Below are positions 1 to 5,742 of a DNA stretch of 16,671 nucleotides, piece by piece. The notes beneath the pieces are model-generated. The model made no database searches, was not told the DNA's origin, and saw only the letters and a list, made by a program, of their open reading frames with translations. The translations under genes and the position numbers were made by a program. Within the stretch, counting starts at the first letter, position 1. Each line of letters starts with the position of its first letter. The DNA comes from Acidimicrobiia bacterium (GTDB lineage: Bacteria > Actinomycetota > Acidimicrobiia > Acidimicrobiales > AC-14), in NCBI GenBank assembly GCA_019243595.1, contig JAFAUA010000534.1:1-16671 (forward strand). The letters run 5' to 3'.

Positions 1-1439
1 GCCTTCAGCGCCGGTTTGGCGAACGGTGAGCGGTACTTCGAGCGGAAGGCGTGGTAGTCGAAGTAGGCGGTGGCCGCCTTCACGGCGTTGGCGAAGGTGC
101 GGAACACCGGCACGTCGCTCTTCAGCAGCACGTCCCGGTAGGCCTCCTCGTCGCCCACCGGCGACCCCCACACCACGAACACCGCCTTGTCGGTCGTCGC
201 CGCCACGTCGACCAGGTCTTGGGCCAGCCGGTTGCTCATCGACGCCAGGGCGCCGGTGATCGGGCACACCAGCAGGTCGACGTTGGGGTCGGCGAGGATG
301 GCGTCGAGGATCTTGCGGCCCCGCGAGTCGCCCGAGGGCGCCCCGCCGTTGTCGACCGGGTTCGACACGCGAAGGTACGGCGGGATCCACTCGTGCAGCC
401 GTTCTTGCGTCTCTTTGGTCAGCGGTGGGATGCGAAGGCCGGCAGCAGCCGCCATGTCGGCCATGTGGGCGCCGGTGCCGCCTGAGATCGAATAGACGCA
501 GACTCCGTCGCCTGCCGGCGGCTTGGTGCGGGCGAAGGCGGCGGAGACCTCGAGCAGCTCGTCGAGACCGTCGACGCGCGTGACGCCGAACTGCCGAAAC
601 ACCGCCGATGTGACGGCGTCGGAGCCGGTGAGATGGCCGGTGTGGGCCTTGGCCATCTTGCGACCTTCGTCGGTGCGTCCGACCTTGATGACGACGATCG
701 GCACGCCCGCCTGGGCTGCCTTGTCGGCGGCCAGCATGAGCGTGCGTCCGTCCTTGAAGCCTTCGATGTAGCAGGCGATCGCCCCGACGTCGGACTGGTC
801 GGCGAAGTAGGCGCAGAAGTCGGCGAACTCCAGGTCGGCCTCGTTGCCCGTCGGTGCCCAGTGCGAGAGGCGGATGCCGATCTCCTGACCCTGGAAGATG
901 GGGCGCCCCTGGTGCCCGCTCTGGGTGATGAGGGCGATTGCCTTGCCGGGCAGGTCGGGCTGGAAGGTCTCGAAGGCGTTGAGGTTCGTGTTGGGGCCGA
1001 GCACGTGGAGATCGCTGGCGGCGATCAGGTCCTGCATGCGGGCCTGGAGGCGCTCGCCGTCCTTTCCGACCTCGGCGAAGCCGGCGGCGAAGACGACGGC
1101 GAACTTGGCCTTCTTTTCGATGACCTGTTCGAGGGCGGGGACGGCGTCGCCGACGAGGACGGCGGCCAGGTCGACGTCGGCGGGCACGTCGAGCACGCTG
1201 CGGAAGCACTTCTGGCCGTCGATCTCGTCGCGGTTGGGATTGATGAGGAAGACGTCGGCGCCCGCCTGCTGGGCCCAGCCTCGGATCTTCTTGGTCATCG
1301 CCGTGTTCGGGCGCCGAGGATTGTCGGATGCGCCGATGACGGCGACGGTCTTGGGGGCGAAGAAGGTGTCGAGGTCGAGTGGCCGAGGCTCCACGGGTCG
1401 CCCGGTCACGTCTGACCGAGGCGGGCCCGATGGTGACAC
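1..1439 (-). CDS. ADP-forming acyl-CoA synthetase / CoA-binding protein (partial, C-terminus beyond window)
   Basis: Belongs to the NDP-forming acetyl/acyl-CoA synthetase superfamily, which interconverts acyl-CoA and acid plus ATP through a phosphohistidine. Counting from the GTG at 1409, 469 residues are visible. A Rossmann-type CoA-binding domain starts at about residue 15 (FFAPKTVAVIGASDNP), followed by succinyl-CoA-ligase-like flavodoxin domains with ITQSGHQGRP (171-180), KAHTGHLTGSD (254-264; His256 is the expected phosphohistidine) and SISGGTGAHMADMA (327-340). The left edge cuts the gene, so whether an ATP-grasp domain follows cannot be seen. I prefer the upstream in-frame GTG at 1439 because a TAACCT -10 box (1452-1447) lies 7 nt before it and neither GTG has a Shine-Dalgarno sequence; GTG 1409 is the alternative. 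It is divergent from the YjbQ gene. The acyl substrate cannot be inferred. Family assignment is firm. Confidence 0.88.
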   Translation of the reverse strand, partial: MSPSGPPRSDVTGRPVEPRPLDLDTFFAPKTVAVIGASDNPRRPNTAMTKKIRGWAQQAGADVFLINPNRDEIDGQKCFRSVLDVPADVDLAAVLVGDAVPALEQVIEKKAKFAVVFAAGFAEVGKDGERLQARMQDLIAASDLHVLGPNTNLNAFETFQPDLPGKAIALITQSGHQGRPIFQGQEIGIRLSHWAPTGNEADLEFADFCAYFADQSDVGAIACYIEGFKDGRTLMLAADKAAQAGVPIVVIKVGRTDEGRKMAKAHTGHLTGSDAVTSAVFRQFGVTRVDGLDELLEVSAAFARTKPPAGDGVCVYSISGGTGAHMADMAAAAGLRIPPLTKETQERLHEWIPPYLRVSNPVDNGGAPSGDSRGRKILDAILADPNVDLLVCPITGALASMSNRLAQDLVDVAATTDKAVFVVWGSPVGDEEAYRDVLLKSDVPVFRTFANAVKAATAYFDYHAFRSKYRSPFAKPALK

Positions 1440-1446
1440 GGGCGTC

Positions 1447-1456
1447 AGGTTATGTT
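1447..1456. promoter_or_regulatory. Overlapping divergent leaderless -10 boxes
   Basis: Only 24 nt separate the start codons at 1439 (minus) and 1464 (plus). The minus strand reads TAACCT (1452 to 1447) 7 nt before GTG 1439, and the plus strand reads TATGTT (1451-1456) 7 nt before ATG 1464. Both fit TAnnnT, and they share the self-complementary TA at 1451-1452. No Shine-Dalgarno sequence is present on either side, so both mRNAs are inferred to be leaderless. No obvious -35 box was seen. Confidence 0.5.
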
Positions 1457-1463
1457 GCGCGCC

Positions 1464-1868
1464 ATGGAAACGACCGAGTTCGTGCTGGACACATCGGGCC
1501 GTCAACTCGTCGACCTCACCGACCGGATCGCCGAGTTCTGCAGCGGCCTGGGCGACGGCCTTCTGAACGTCTTCGCGCCGCACGCCACCGCCGGCGTGGC
1601 CCTCATGGAGCTGGGGTCGGGCTCGGAGGCAGACCTTGGCGAGCTGTTGGACCGTCTACTTCCGAGGGACGACCGCTACCGCCACCGCCACGGGTCGCCG
1701 GGCCACGGGGCCGACCATCTGCTGCCGGTGCTCGTCAGTCCCTCGTTGGTGTTGCCCGTCGTCGATGGGCGCGCCGAACTGGGGACGTGGCAGAGCATCG
1801 TGCTGGTCGACCTCAACCGCGACAACCCGCGCCGGCACGTGCGGTTGAGCTTCTTGGGGACCGCCTAG
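1464..1868 (+). CDS. YjbQ/UPF0047 family protein (secondary thiamine-phosphate synthase-like)
   Basis: A 134-residue cytosolic protein of the usual YjbQ/UPF0047 length. Family signatures are FAPHATAGVALMELGSG (37-53), RHGSPGHGADHLLPVLVSPSL (the HG..GHG..H cluster near 76-85) and the C-terminal GTWQSIVLVDLNRDNPRRHV (107-126). His40, His81 and His85 are candidates for the conserved His cluster. Some family members show weak thiamine-phosphate synthase activity and many genomes annotate it that way; its true role is unsettled. The start at 1464 is chosen over the in-frame ATG at 1452 because 1452 falls inside the TATGTT -10 box, making 1464 an ideal leaderless start. Its TAG stop overlaps the TAG stop of the convergent neighbour in a palindromic CTAG. 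Confidence 0.9.
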   Translation: METTEFVLDTSGRQLVDLTDRIAEFCSGLGDGLLNVFAPHATAGVALMELGSGSEADLGELLDRLLPRDDRYRHRHGSPGHGADHLLPVLVSPSLVLPVVDGRAELGTWQSIVLVDLNRDNPRRHVRLSFLGTA

Positions 1869-2224
1869 GAGAGCCCCATGTCGTTGAGGACCGACACGTA
1901 CTCGGTGATGGCTTCGTCGCTATTGGCCTCGCACAGCTGGGTGTCGAGGTTGTCGACGATCATGCTCGCCTCGCCGAGGAGCCGCGTGTTCTCCTGGTCG
2001 ACCATCAGGCGGGCCAGCTCGTCGAGGTCACCCTCGATCACCATCGTCCCGGCCCGCTGCGTCGCGTTGCCGCTGATGGCGAAGTACTCGTGGTGCCCGT
2101 GGATCTTGCCTTCCTTGGCCTTCTCATCCCAGTAGGCGAGAGACCTCCCGAAGACATCGAGAGACTGCATCTCCCGTCCCCGCACCGGCGTTCCCCAGGT
2201 GATGATGATGGCTCCGTTCGCCAT
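1865..2224 (-). CDS. Hypothetical protein, 119 aa, small alpha/beta protein
   Basis: I do not recognise a named family with certainty. The 119-residue product is acidic, soluble, and has no signal peptide or membrane segment. It starts with a hydrophobic strand (MANGAIIITWGTP) and contains a second strand-like stretch (GTMVIEGD, about residues 60-67) followed by amphipathic helices, which would suit a dimeric alpha/beta-barrel (YCII/Dabb-like) fold; this is inference only. The ATG at 2224 is chosen over an upstream in-frame codon because a strong Shine-Dalgarno sequence, AAGGGAG (2236-2230), lies 5 nt before it. This makes it one of few non-leaderless first genes in the window. It follows the HAD gene after 90 nt that hold its own apparent promoter, so it is probably a separate transcript. 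Confidence 0.75.
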   Translation of the reverse strand: MANGAIIITWGTPVRGREMQSLDVFGRSLAYWDEKAKEGKIHGHHEYFAISGNATQRAGTMVIEGDLDELARLMVDQENTRLLGEASMIVDNLDTQLCEANSDEAITEYVSVLNDMGLS

Positions 2225-2259
2225 TGCGTCTCCCTTCCCCCCAGTTGGATGGAGATCGC

Positions 2260-2288
2260 AGTCTCTCGCCAGGCGAGGCGCCCAACAA
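2260..2288 (-). promoter_or_regulatory. Sigma70-type promoter candidate with palindrome in spacer
   Basis: On the minus strand TTGTTG (2288-2283) and GAGACT (2265-2260) are separated by 17 nt, giving a plausible -35/-10 pair about 36 nt before the 119-aa gene. The spacer contains an inverted repeat, CTCGCCAGGCGAG (2265-2277, plus strand), with a single central base, suitable for an operator. Hexamer matches are imperfect and GC-rich DNA gives chance palindromes, so support is moderate to low. Confidence 0.35.
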
Positions 2289-2293
2289 GGGGG

Positions 2294-2311
2294 GCAAACG
2301 CCGCGCAAACG
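2294..2311. repeat. Two direct 7-nt repeats GCAAACG spaced 11 nt
   Basis: GCAAACG occurs at 2294-2300 and again at 2305-2311, so the copies are one helical turn apart. They lie just upstream of the proposed -35 box (2283-2288) of the minus-strand 119-aa gene, where an activator would bind. The site also falls between the HAD stop codon and that promoter. The function is inferred from position only. Confidence 0.35.
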
Positions 2312-2314
2312 GGG

Positions 2315-3016
2315 TTAGAGCAGGTCGAGCAGGCCGGTGAGGTCGGGGAGGCGGACGACGCCGTCGGTGAGCGGCGGCGGGGGTTCGCGCTCGCCGTCCC
2401 ACTCGGGTCGCCAGATGTGCACGGGGCGCATGCCCATCGCAGTCGGGCCCTCCACGTCGGGGCCCCAGGAGTCGCCGGCGAAGAGCACCTCGGTCGGGTC
2501 CGTGATGCCCGCGGCCTCGAGCGTCCGCTCGTAGATGCGTCGGTGGGGCTTGCGGGCGCCCGCCTGGGCGGACGTCACCATCACGTCGACGAGTTCGTCG
2601 ATGCCGGCCTGGGCCATCGCCCGGTCGAGGTGCCAGTCCCAGTTGCTGCACACGGCGACCGTGAGGTTGCGGGACCGCAATTCGGTGAGCACGGCCGCCG
2701 TCTCCGGATAGGCCTGCAGGTCGAAGGATTTGGTCGCCGTGTAGAGCTCTTCGACAAGGAGGTCGGCATCGTCGGGACCGACGCCGCACGCTTCCACGAA
2801 GCCTCGCATTCGGGCGTGCTCCCAAGCCCGGTACGTCTCCGCGCTCACTGAGTGCTCCACGTGCTCGTTGCCGTCAGCCGCCTCGTCCCTCCAGCGTTCG
2901 GTGATGTCGGCGGGCACCTGGAAGCCGCGCTGGCCGAGAACCTCCTCGCGGGTTGGTCCCCACGTGCGCGCGTGAGCGAGCGTTCCGTAGAAGTCGAGCA
3001 GTACTGCGGTGATCAT
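2315..3016 (-). CDS. HAD superfamily (subfamily IA) hydrolase
   Basis: A 233-residue cytosolic hydrolase with all four HAD motifs: motif I LLDFYGTL with nucleophile Asp8, motif II CSN (Ser124), motif III Lys156 in ARKPHRRIYE, and motif IV AGDSWGPDVEG (Asp182, Asp187). The helical cap lies between about residues 15 and 95. Motif I has Tyr10 where phosphatases usually have a second Asp, as in L-2-haloacid dehalogenases (D-x-Y-G-T), so a dehalogenase-type or other non-phosphatase reaction is possible; the substrate is unknown. The ATG lies 2 nt after the stop of the LLM oxidoreductase gene, so the two are almost certainly co-transcribed and the HAD gene relies on the upstream leaderless promoter. 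Confidence 0.9.
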   Translation of the reverse strand: MITAVLLDFYGTLAHARTWGPTREEVLGQRGFQVPADITERWRDEAADGNEHVEHSVSAETYRAWEHARMRGFVEACGVGPDDADLLVEELYTATKSFDLQAYPETAAVLTELRSRNLTVAVCSNWDWHLDRAMAQAGIDELVDVMVTSAQAGARKPHRRIYERTLEAAGITDPTEVLFAGDSWGPDVEGPTAMGMRPVHIWRPEWDGEREPPPPLTDGVVRLPDLTGLLDLL

Positions 3017-3018
3017 GC

Positions 3019-3873
3019 TCAGAGGTGCGGCTTGACCTCTTTGGCGATGATGCTGACCTGCTCGACGTCGTCGTTGTCGAGCAGTTGCAGGTACAGCCGC
3101 TCGGCCCCCGCCTCCTTGAACTGGGAGAGCTCGTCGACGACCTTGTCGGCGCTGTTGGCCCGGATGTCGACGTTGACGGCCGCCGAATAGACCATCGACG
3201 CCGGGTCGCGGCCCTGCTTCTCACACGCCTTCTTCACCCGGCCGATCGCCTTTTTGAAGTCCTTCACCGAGTGGAACGGGACGTTGAACTCGTCGGCGTA
3301 CTGGGCGGCCAGCCTCGGCGTGCGCTTCTTCCCCGCGCCGCCGATGATGATCGGCGGGCGGGGCTGCTGCGCCGGCTTGGGCAGCCCGGGGGAGTCGACG
3401 ACGGAGTAGTGCTGCCCCTCGAACGAGAAGCGTTCGCCCGCCGGCGTCGTCCACAGGCCGACGACGATCTGCAGCTGCTCCTCGAACATCTCGAAGCGCT
3501 GCCCGAGCGGCGGGAACGGAACGGCGTGGGCGTGGTGCTCGGGGTCGAACCACCCGGCGCCGAGGCCGAGCTCGACCCGCCCGCCGCTCATGACGTCGAC
3601 CTGGGCGACCTCGATGGCGAGCATGCCCGGGAAACGGAAGGTCATGGAGGTCACGAGTGTGCCCAGGCGGATGCGCGACGTCTCCCGGGCGATCCCGGCG
3701 AGCGTGATCCACGAATCGGTGGGGCCAGGTCCGGGGTCTTCCTGGTCGAAGCGCATGAGGTGGTCGGACCGGAAAAAGGCGTCGAACCCTTCGGCCTCGG
3801 CGGCCTGGGCAATCGCCAACTGCTGGTCGTAGGTCGCGCCCTGTTGGGGCTCGAGCATGACTCGGAGGTCCAT
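3019..3873 (-). CDS. LLM-class flavin/F420-dependent oxidoreductase
   Basis: A 284-residue luciferase-like monooxygenase-fold protein (TIM barrel). The family pattern is clear: start MDLRVMLEPQQGATYDQQ, FFRSDHLMRF (33-42), SRIRLGTLVTSMTFRFPGMLA (65-85), VDVMSGGRVELGLGAGW (91-107) and PPIIIGGAGKKRTPRLAAQYADEFN (about 172-196). These proteins use FMN or, in many actinobacteria, coenzyme F420 to oxidise or reduce small organic substrates; the substrate here is unknown. It resembles the TIGR03560-like group, by memory of the pattern only. The start at 3873 has no Shine-Dalgarno sequence but has TAGTCT (3885-3880) 6 nt upstream, a leaderless arrangement. It is the first gene of an operon with the HAD hydrolase. 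Confidence 0.9.
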   Translation of the reverse strand: MDLRVMLEPQQGATYDQQLAIAQAAEAEGFDAFFRSDHLMRFDQEDPGPGPTDSWITLAGIARETSRIRLGTLVTSMTFRFPGMLAIEVAQVDVMSGGRVELGLGAGWFDPEHHAHAVPFPPLGQRFEMFEEQLQIVVGLWTTPAGERFSFEGQHYSVVDSPGLPKPAQQPRPPIIIGGAGKKRTPRLAAQYADEFNVPFHSVKDFKKAIGRVKKACEKQGRDPASMVYSAAVNVDIRANSADKVVDELSQFKEAGAERLYLQLLDNDDVEQVSIIAKEVKPHL

Positions 3874-3878
3874 GCGGT

Positions 3879-3885
3879 GAGACTA
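3879..3885. promoter_or_regulatory. Nearly coincident divergent leaderless -10 boxes
   Basis: Only 17 nt lie between ATG 3873 (minus) and GTG 3891 (plus). The minus strand reads TAGTCT (3885-3880) 6 nt before its start and the plus strand reads GAGACT (3879-3884) 6 nt before its start. Five of six positions are shared, so RNA polymerase could melt this site for only one direction at a time. The plus box lacks the leading T. Confidence 0.4.
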
Positions 3886-3890
3886 AGAGG

Positions 3891-4595
3891 GTGCGTCTGG
3901 TGCTCACGGCTCTCGGTCTGCTCGCCCTTGCCGCGTGTGGGGGCGGTGCTGGTGGCCACCAGTTGGCACGCGACGCCGGCACGACGTCGACATCGGTCAC
4001 CTCGACGCCGCCGTCGACTTCGACATCGGCGACGGTCGCGACGACGACCTCGACGGGGACGCCCGGACCGGTGGTGGTCCGCTACCGCGTCGAGCGCCAC
4101 GCAGACGATGCGGCGACCGCCGACTTCGCGTCGGTGGTCGACGCGACCCTTCATGATCCGCGCGGCTGGACGCGCGCCGGGTTCGTCTTCCAGCAGGCCG
4201 ACGACGCCCCGTACACGATCCTCCTCGGGGAAGGTCCCGAGGTGCAGCAGCGCTGCCGGCCCTACGACACGTACGGCAAGTACTCGTGCCAGATCGGACC
4301 GCTGGTAGCCATCACTGCCGACAGGTGGCGGTCGGCGACGCCCGAGTGGACGGGCGATCTCACGGCGTACCGCCAGATGGTGATCGACCACGAGGTCGGC
4401 CACCTTCTCGGCCTCCACCACCGAGACTGCGCCGGGCCGGGGACTGTGGCGCCCGTGATGCTGCCCCAGAGCACCGAGCTCCACGGCTGCCTCCCGAATC
4501 CGTGGCCGCTCCCTGCCGAGGTCGCAAGAGCCGCCCGCCACGACCTGCCGCTCGCCCCTGGCTACGAACCCGGCGACCCCCGTGACACCCCCTAA
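3891..4595 (+). CDS. DUF3152 lipoprotein, metzincin-like zinc protease motif
   Basis: A 234-residue exported lipoprotein. The signal sequence ends in a lipobox (LALAAC, Cys16). A Thr/Ser-rich linker follows (about 30-58), then a DUF3152 domain (about 60-210). The domain has HEVGHLLGLHH, giving the zinc pattern HExxHxxGxxH with His167, Glu168, His171 and His177, followed by the family's APVM..QS..LHGC..NPWP region (187-206). Cys122, Cys133, Cys180 and Cys200 could form disulfides. Protease activity for this family is predicted rather than established to my knowledge. GTG 3891 has no spaced Shine-Dalgarno sequence and appears leaderless. It is divergent from the LLM operon, and its TAA overlaps the stop of the convergent DUF488 gene by 4 nt. 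Confidence 0.88.
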   Translation: MRLVLTALGLLALAACGGGAGGHQLARDAGTTSTSVTSTPPSTSTSATVATTTSTGTPGPVVVRYRVERHADDAATADFASVVDATLHDPRGWTRAGFVFQQADDAPYTILLGEGPEVQQRCRPYDTYGKYSCQIGPLVAITADRWRSATPEWTGDLTAYRQMVIDHEVGHLLGLHHRDCAGPGTVAPVMLPQSTELHGCLPNPWPLPAEVARAARHDLPLAPGYEPGDPRDTP

Positions 4596-5137
4596 GTGAG
4601 AAGCGTCCCGGTTTCGCCGATGTCGTAGACGAGGTGGTCGCCGTCGCGGCGGACGCCTTCGGTGGGATGGTGCTCGCTGAGGCGGCCGTCGTGCATGAGG
4701 TGGCGGACGTCGGCGCCGCGGACGAGGCTCGCGAAGTCGGCGATCAGGCGGCGGTGGCAGCGCCACCACACGCTCTCGGCGCACATCACGGTCGTCGGGC
4801 GCGCGGCAGCTTCGGTCAGCACCTCGTCGAGCGCCGCCGGGAACTCCGGCGCCCTCATGTGGTCGGCGTAGGCGCGGAAGCCGCTGTGGCGCAGGGCGAC
4901 GTTCGGCGAATCCGGCGAAGGCTTGCGCAAGCCGCCGAGGCGCGGTTCCCACCGGTAGGCGACGCCGGCGGCCGGCACCCACTCCTCCATGGCTTGGCGG
5001 CGGAAGTGAGGATGGCGGCGGCTCCCGGGTGCGGTGCGCACGTCGACGAGCGACTCGATCCCGCCGGCGTGGAGCAGGTCGACGAACTCTTCCTGGGCCA
5101 ACGTGCCGTGTCCGACGGTGATGAGGCGGGTGGCCAC
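4592..5137 (-). CDS. DUF488 family protein
   Basis: A 181-residue soluble protein with the DUF488 pattern: ITVGHGTLAQEEFVDLL (6-22), LVDVRTAPGSRRHPHFRRQ (30-48), YRWEPRLGGL (61-70), and the C-terminal MCAESVWWRCHRRLIAD (118-134) with Cys119 and Cys127. DUF488 proteins are widespread and their biochemical role is not established; the C-terminal Cys/His/Trp cluster suggests a conserved active or binding site. The GTG at 5137 is used because an upstream ATG at 5144 is out of frame. A weak -10 (GAGAAT, 5148-5143) lies 5 nt before it, again without a Shine-Dalgarno sequence. It is divergent from the cytochrome b-like gene with 23 nt between starts and convergent with the DUF3152 gene. Confidence 0.88.
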   Translation of the reverse strand: MATRLITVGHGTLAQEEFVDLLHAGGIESLVDVRTAPGSRRHPHFRRQAMEEWVPAAGVAYRWEPRLGGLRKPSPDSPNVALRHSGFRAYADHMRAPEFPAALDEVLTEAAARPTTVMCAESVWWRCHRRLIADFASLVRGADVRHLMHDGRLSEHHPTEGVRRDGDHLVYDIGETGTLLT

Positions 5138-5142
5138 ACCTC

Positions 5143-5154
5143 ATTCTCTAGGGT
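5143..5154. promoter_or_regulatory. Back-to-back divergent leaderless -10 boxes
   Basis: TAGGGT (5149-5154, plus strand) lies 6 nt before GTG 5161, and GAGAAT (5148-5143, minus strand) lies 5 nt before GTG 5137. The two hexamers abut. The plus box fits TAnnnT; the minus box keeps only the A and final T. Confidence 0.42.
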
Positions 5155-5160
5155 CCACCC

Positions 5161-5742
5161 GTGGAACCTCGCCGCACGGCGATCCAGCGGACGCACCGGG
5201 TGCTGCTGCTCGTCCTCGCCGTGCTGTTCCTCGTTCTCCTGATCACCGGGCTGTGGCTGGCGTTCCGCTACCAGCCCAGCGGGACGTTCGGCGGCGCCCA
5301 TCACGAGAGCTGGTTGCGGGTTGCCCACCGCGTGACGTCGAGCGTCTTTCTGGTCGTGGCCCTTGCAACATTCGGTCTGTCGATCGCGGTCAGCTTCGAG
5401 CGCCTCCTGACGCGCGGGACCCCGACGTGGGTGCTCGGCCTCAGCCTGGTCATCGGTGCGCTGGCAGCCGGGCTGTCGGGGTACCTGCTGCCGTGGGACC
5501 AACTGGCGCTCGCGCCGATCCGTCCTGGGCAGTACCGCGGCTTTGCATTCTTGTTCGCCCACAAGGAGGTGCACTTCGTGCTGATCGGCACGACCGAAGT
5601 CGCCAAAGCGACGGTGCGCGCCTGGTTCTTCGCCCACATCGTGGCGGTCCCCATCGTGCTCGTCGCGCTCGGCGTCTTCGGATGGCGGGCGACCCGCCGG
5701 GCGCGGCTGGCGCCGTTTACCGATGAAGATGGGTCAGCGTGA
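5161..5742 (+). CDS. Cytochrome b N-terminal-like membrane protein lacking one heme ligand pair
   Basis: A 193-residue integral membrane protein with about four membrane segments (roughly 13-36, 52-77, 89-110 and 152-176). GYLLPWDQLAL (107-117) is the cytochrome b helix C hallmark, and VAHRVTSS (54-61) and WFFAHIVAVP (155-164) match the heme-ligand regions of helices B and D. In respiratory cytochrome b each of these helices has two His 14 residues apart. Here His56 and His159 are present but position 70 is Thr and position 173 is Phe, so only the first ligand of each pair (the bL type) remains. A mono-heme protein is therefore inferred. No Rieske or c-type cytochrome gene is adjacent. GTG 5161 is leaderless (TAGGGT 6 nt upstream). 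The 3' end overlaps the convergent esterase gene by 26 nt. Confidence 0.82.
   Translation: MEPRRTAIQRTHRVLLLVLAVLFLVLLITGLWLAFRYQPSGTFGGAHHESWLRVAHRVTSSVFLVVALATFGLSIAVSFERLLTRGTPTWVLGLSLVIGALAAGLSGYLLPWDQLALAPIRPGQYRGFAFLFAHKEVHFVLIGTTEVAKATVRAWFFAHIVAVPIVLVALGVFGWRATRRARLAPFTDEDGSA

Noticed and set aside
1379..2851. A 490-codon plus-strand frame spanning yjbQ, the 119-aa gene and the HAD gene
   Set aside because: It crosses three supported genes and two promoters, and its product is compositionally biased and motif-free.
4000..4065. Repetitive ACGTCGACATCG-like stretch in the DUF3152 gene, considered as a DNA repeat or CRISPR remnant
   Set aside because: It is simply the coding sequence of a Thr/Ser-rich linker, with no regular unit and no spacers.
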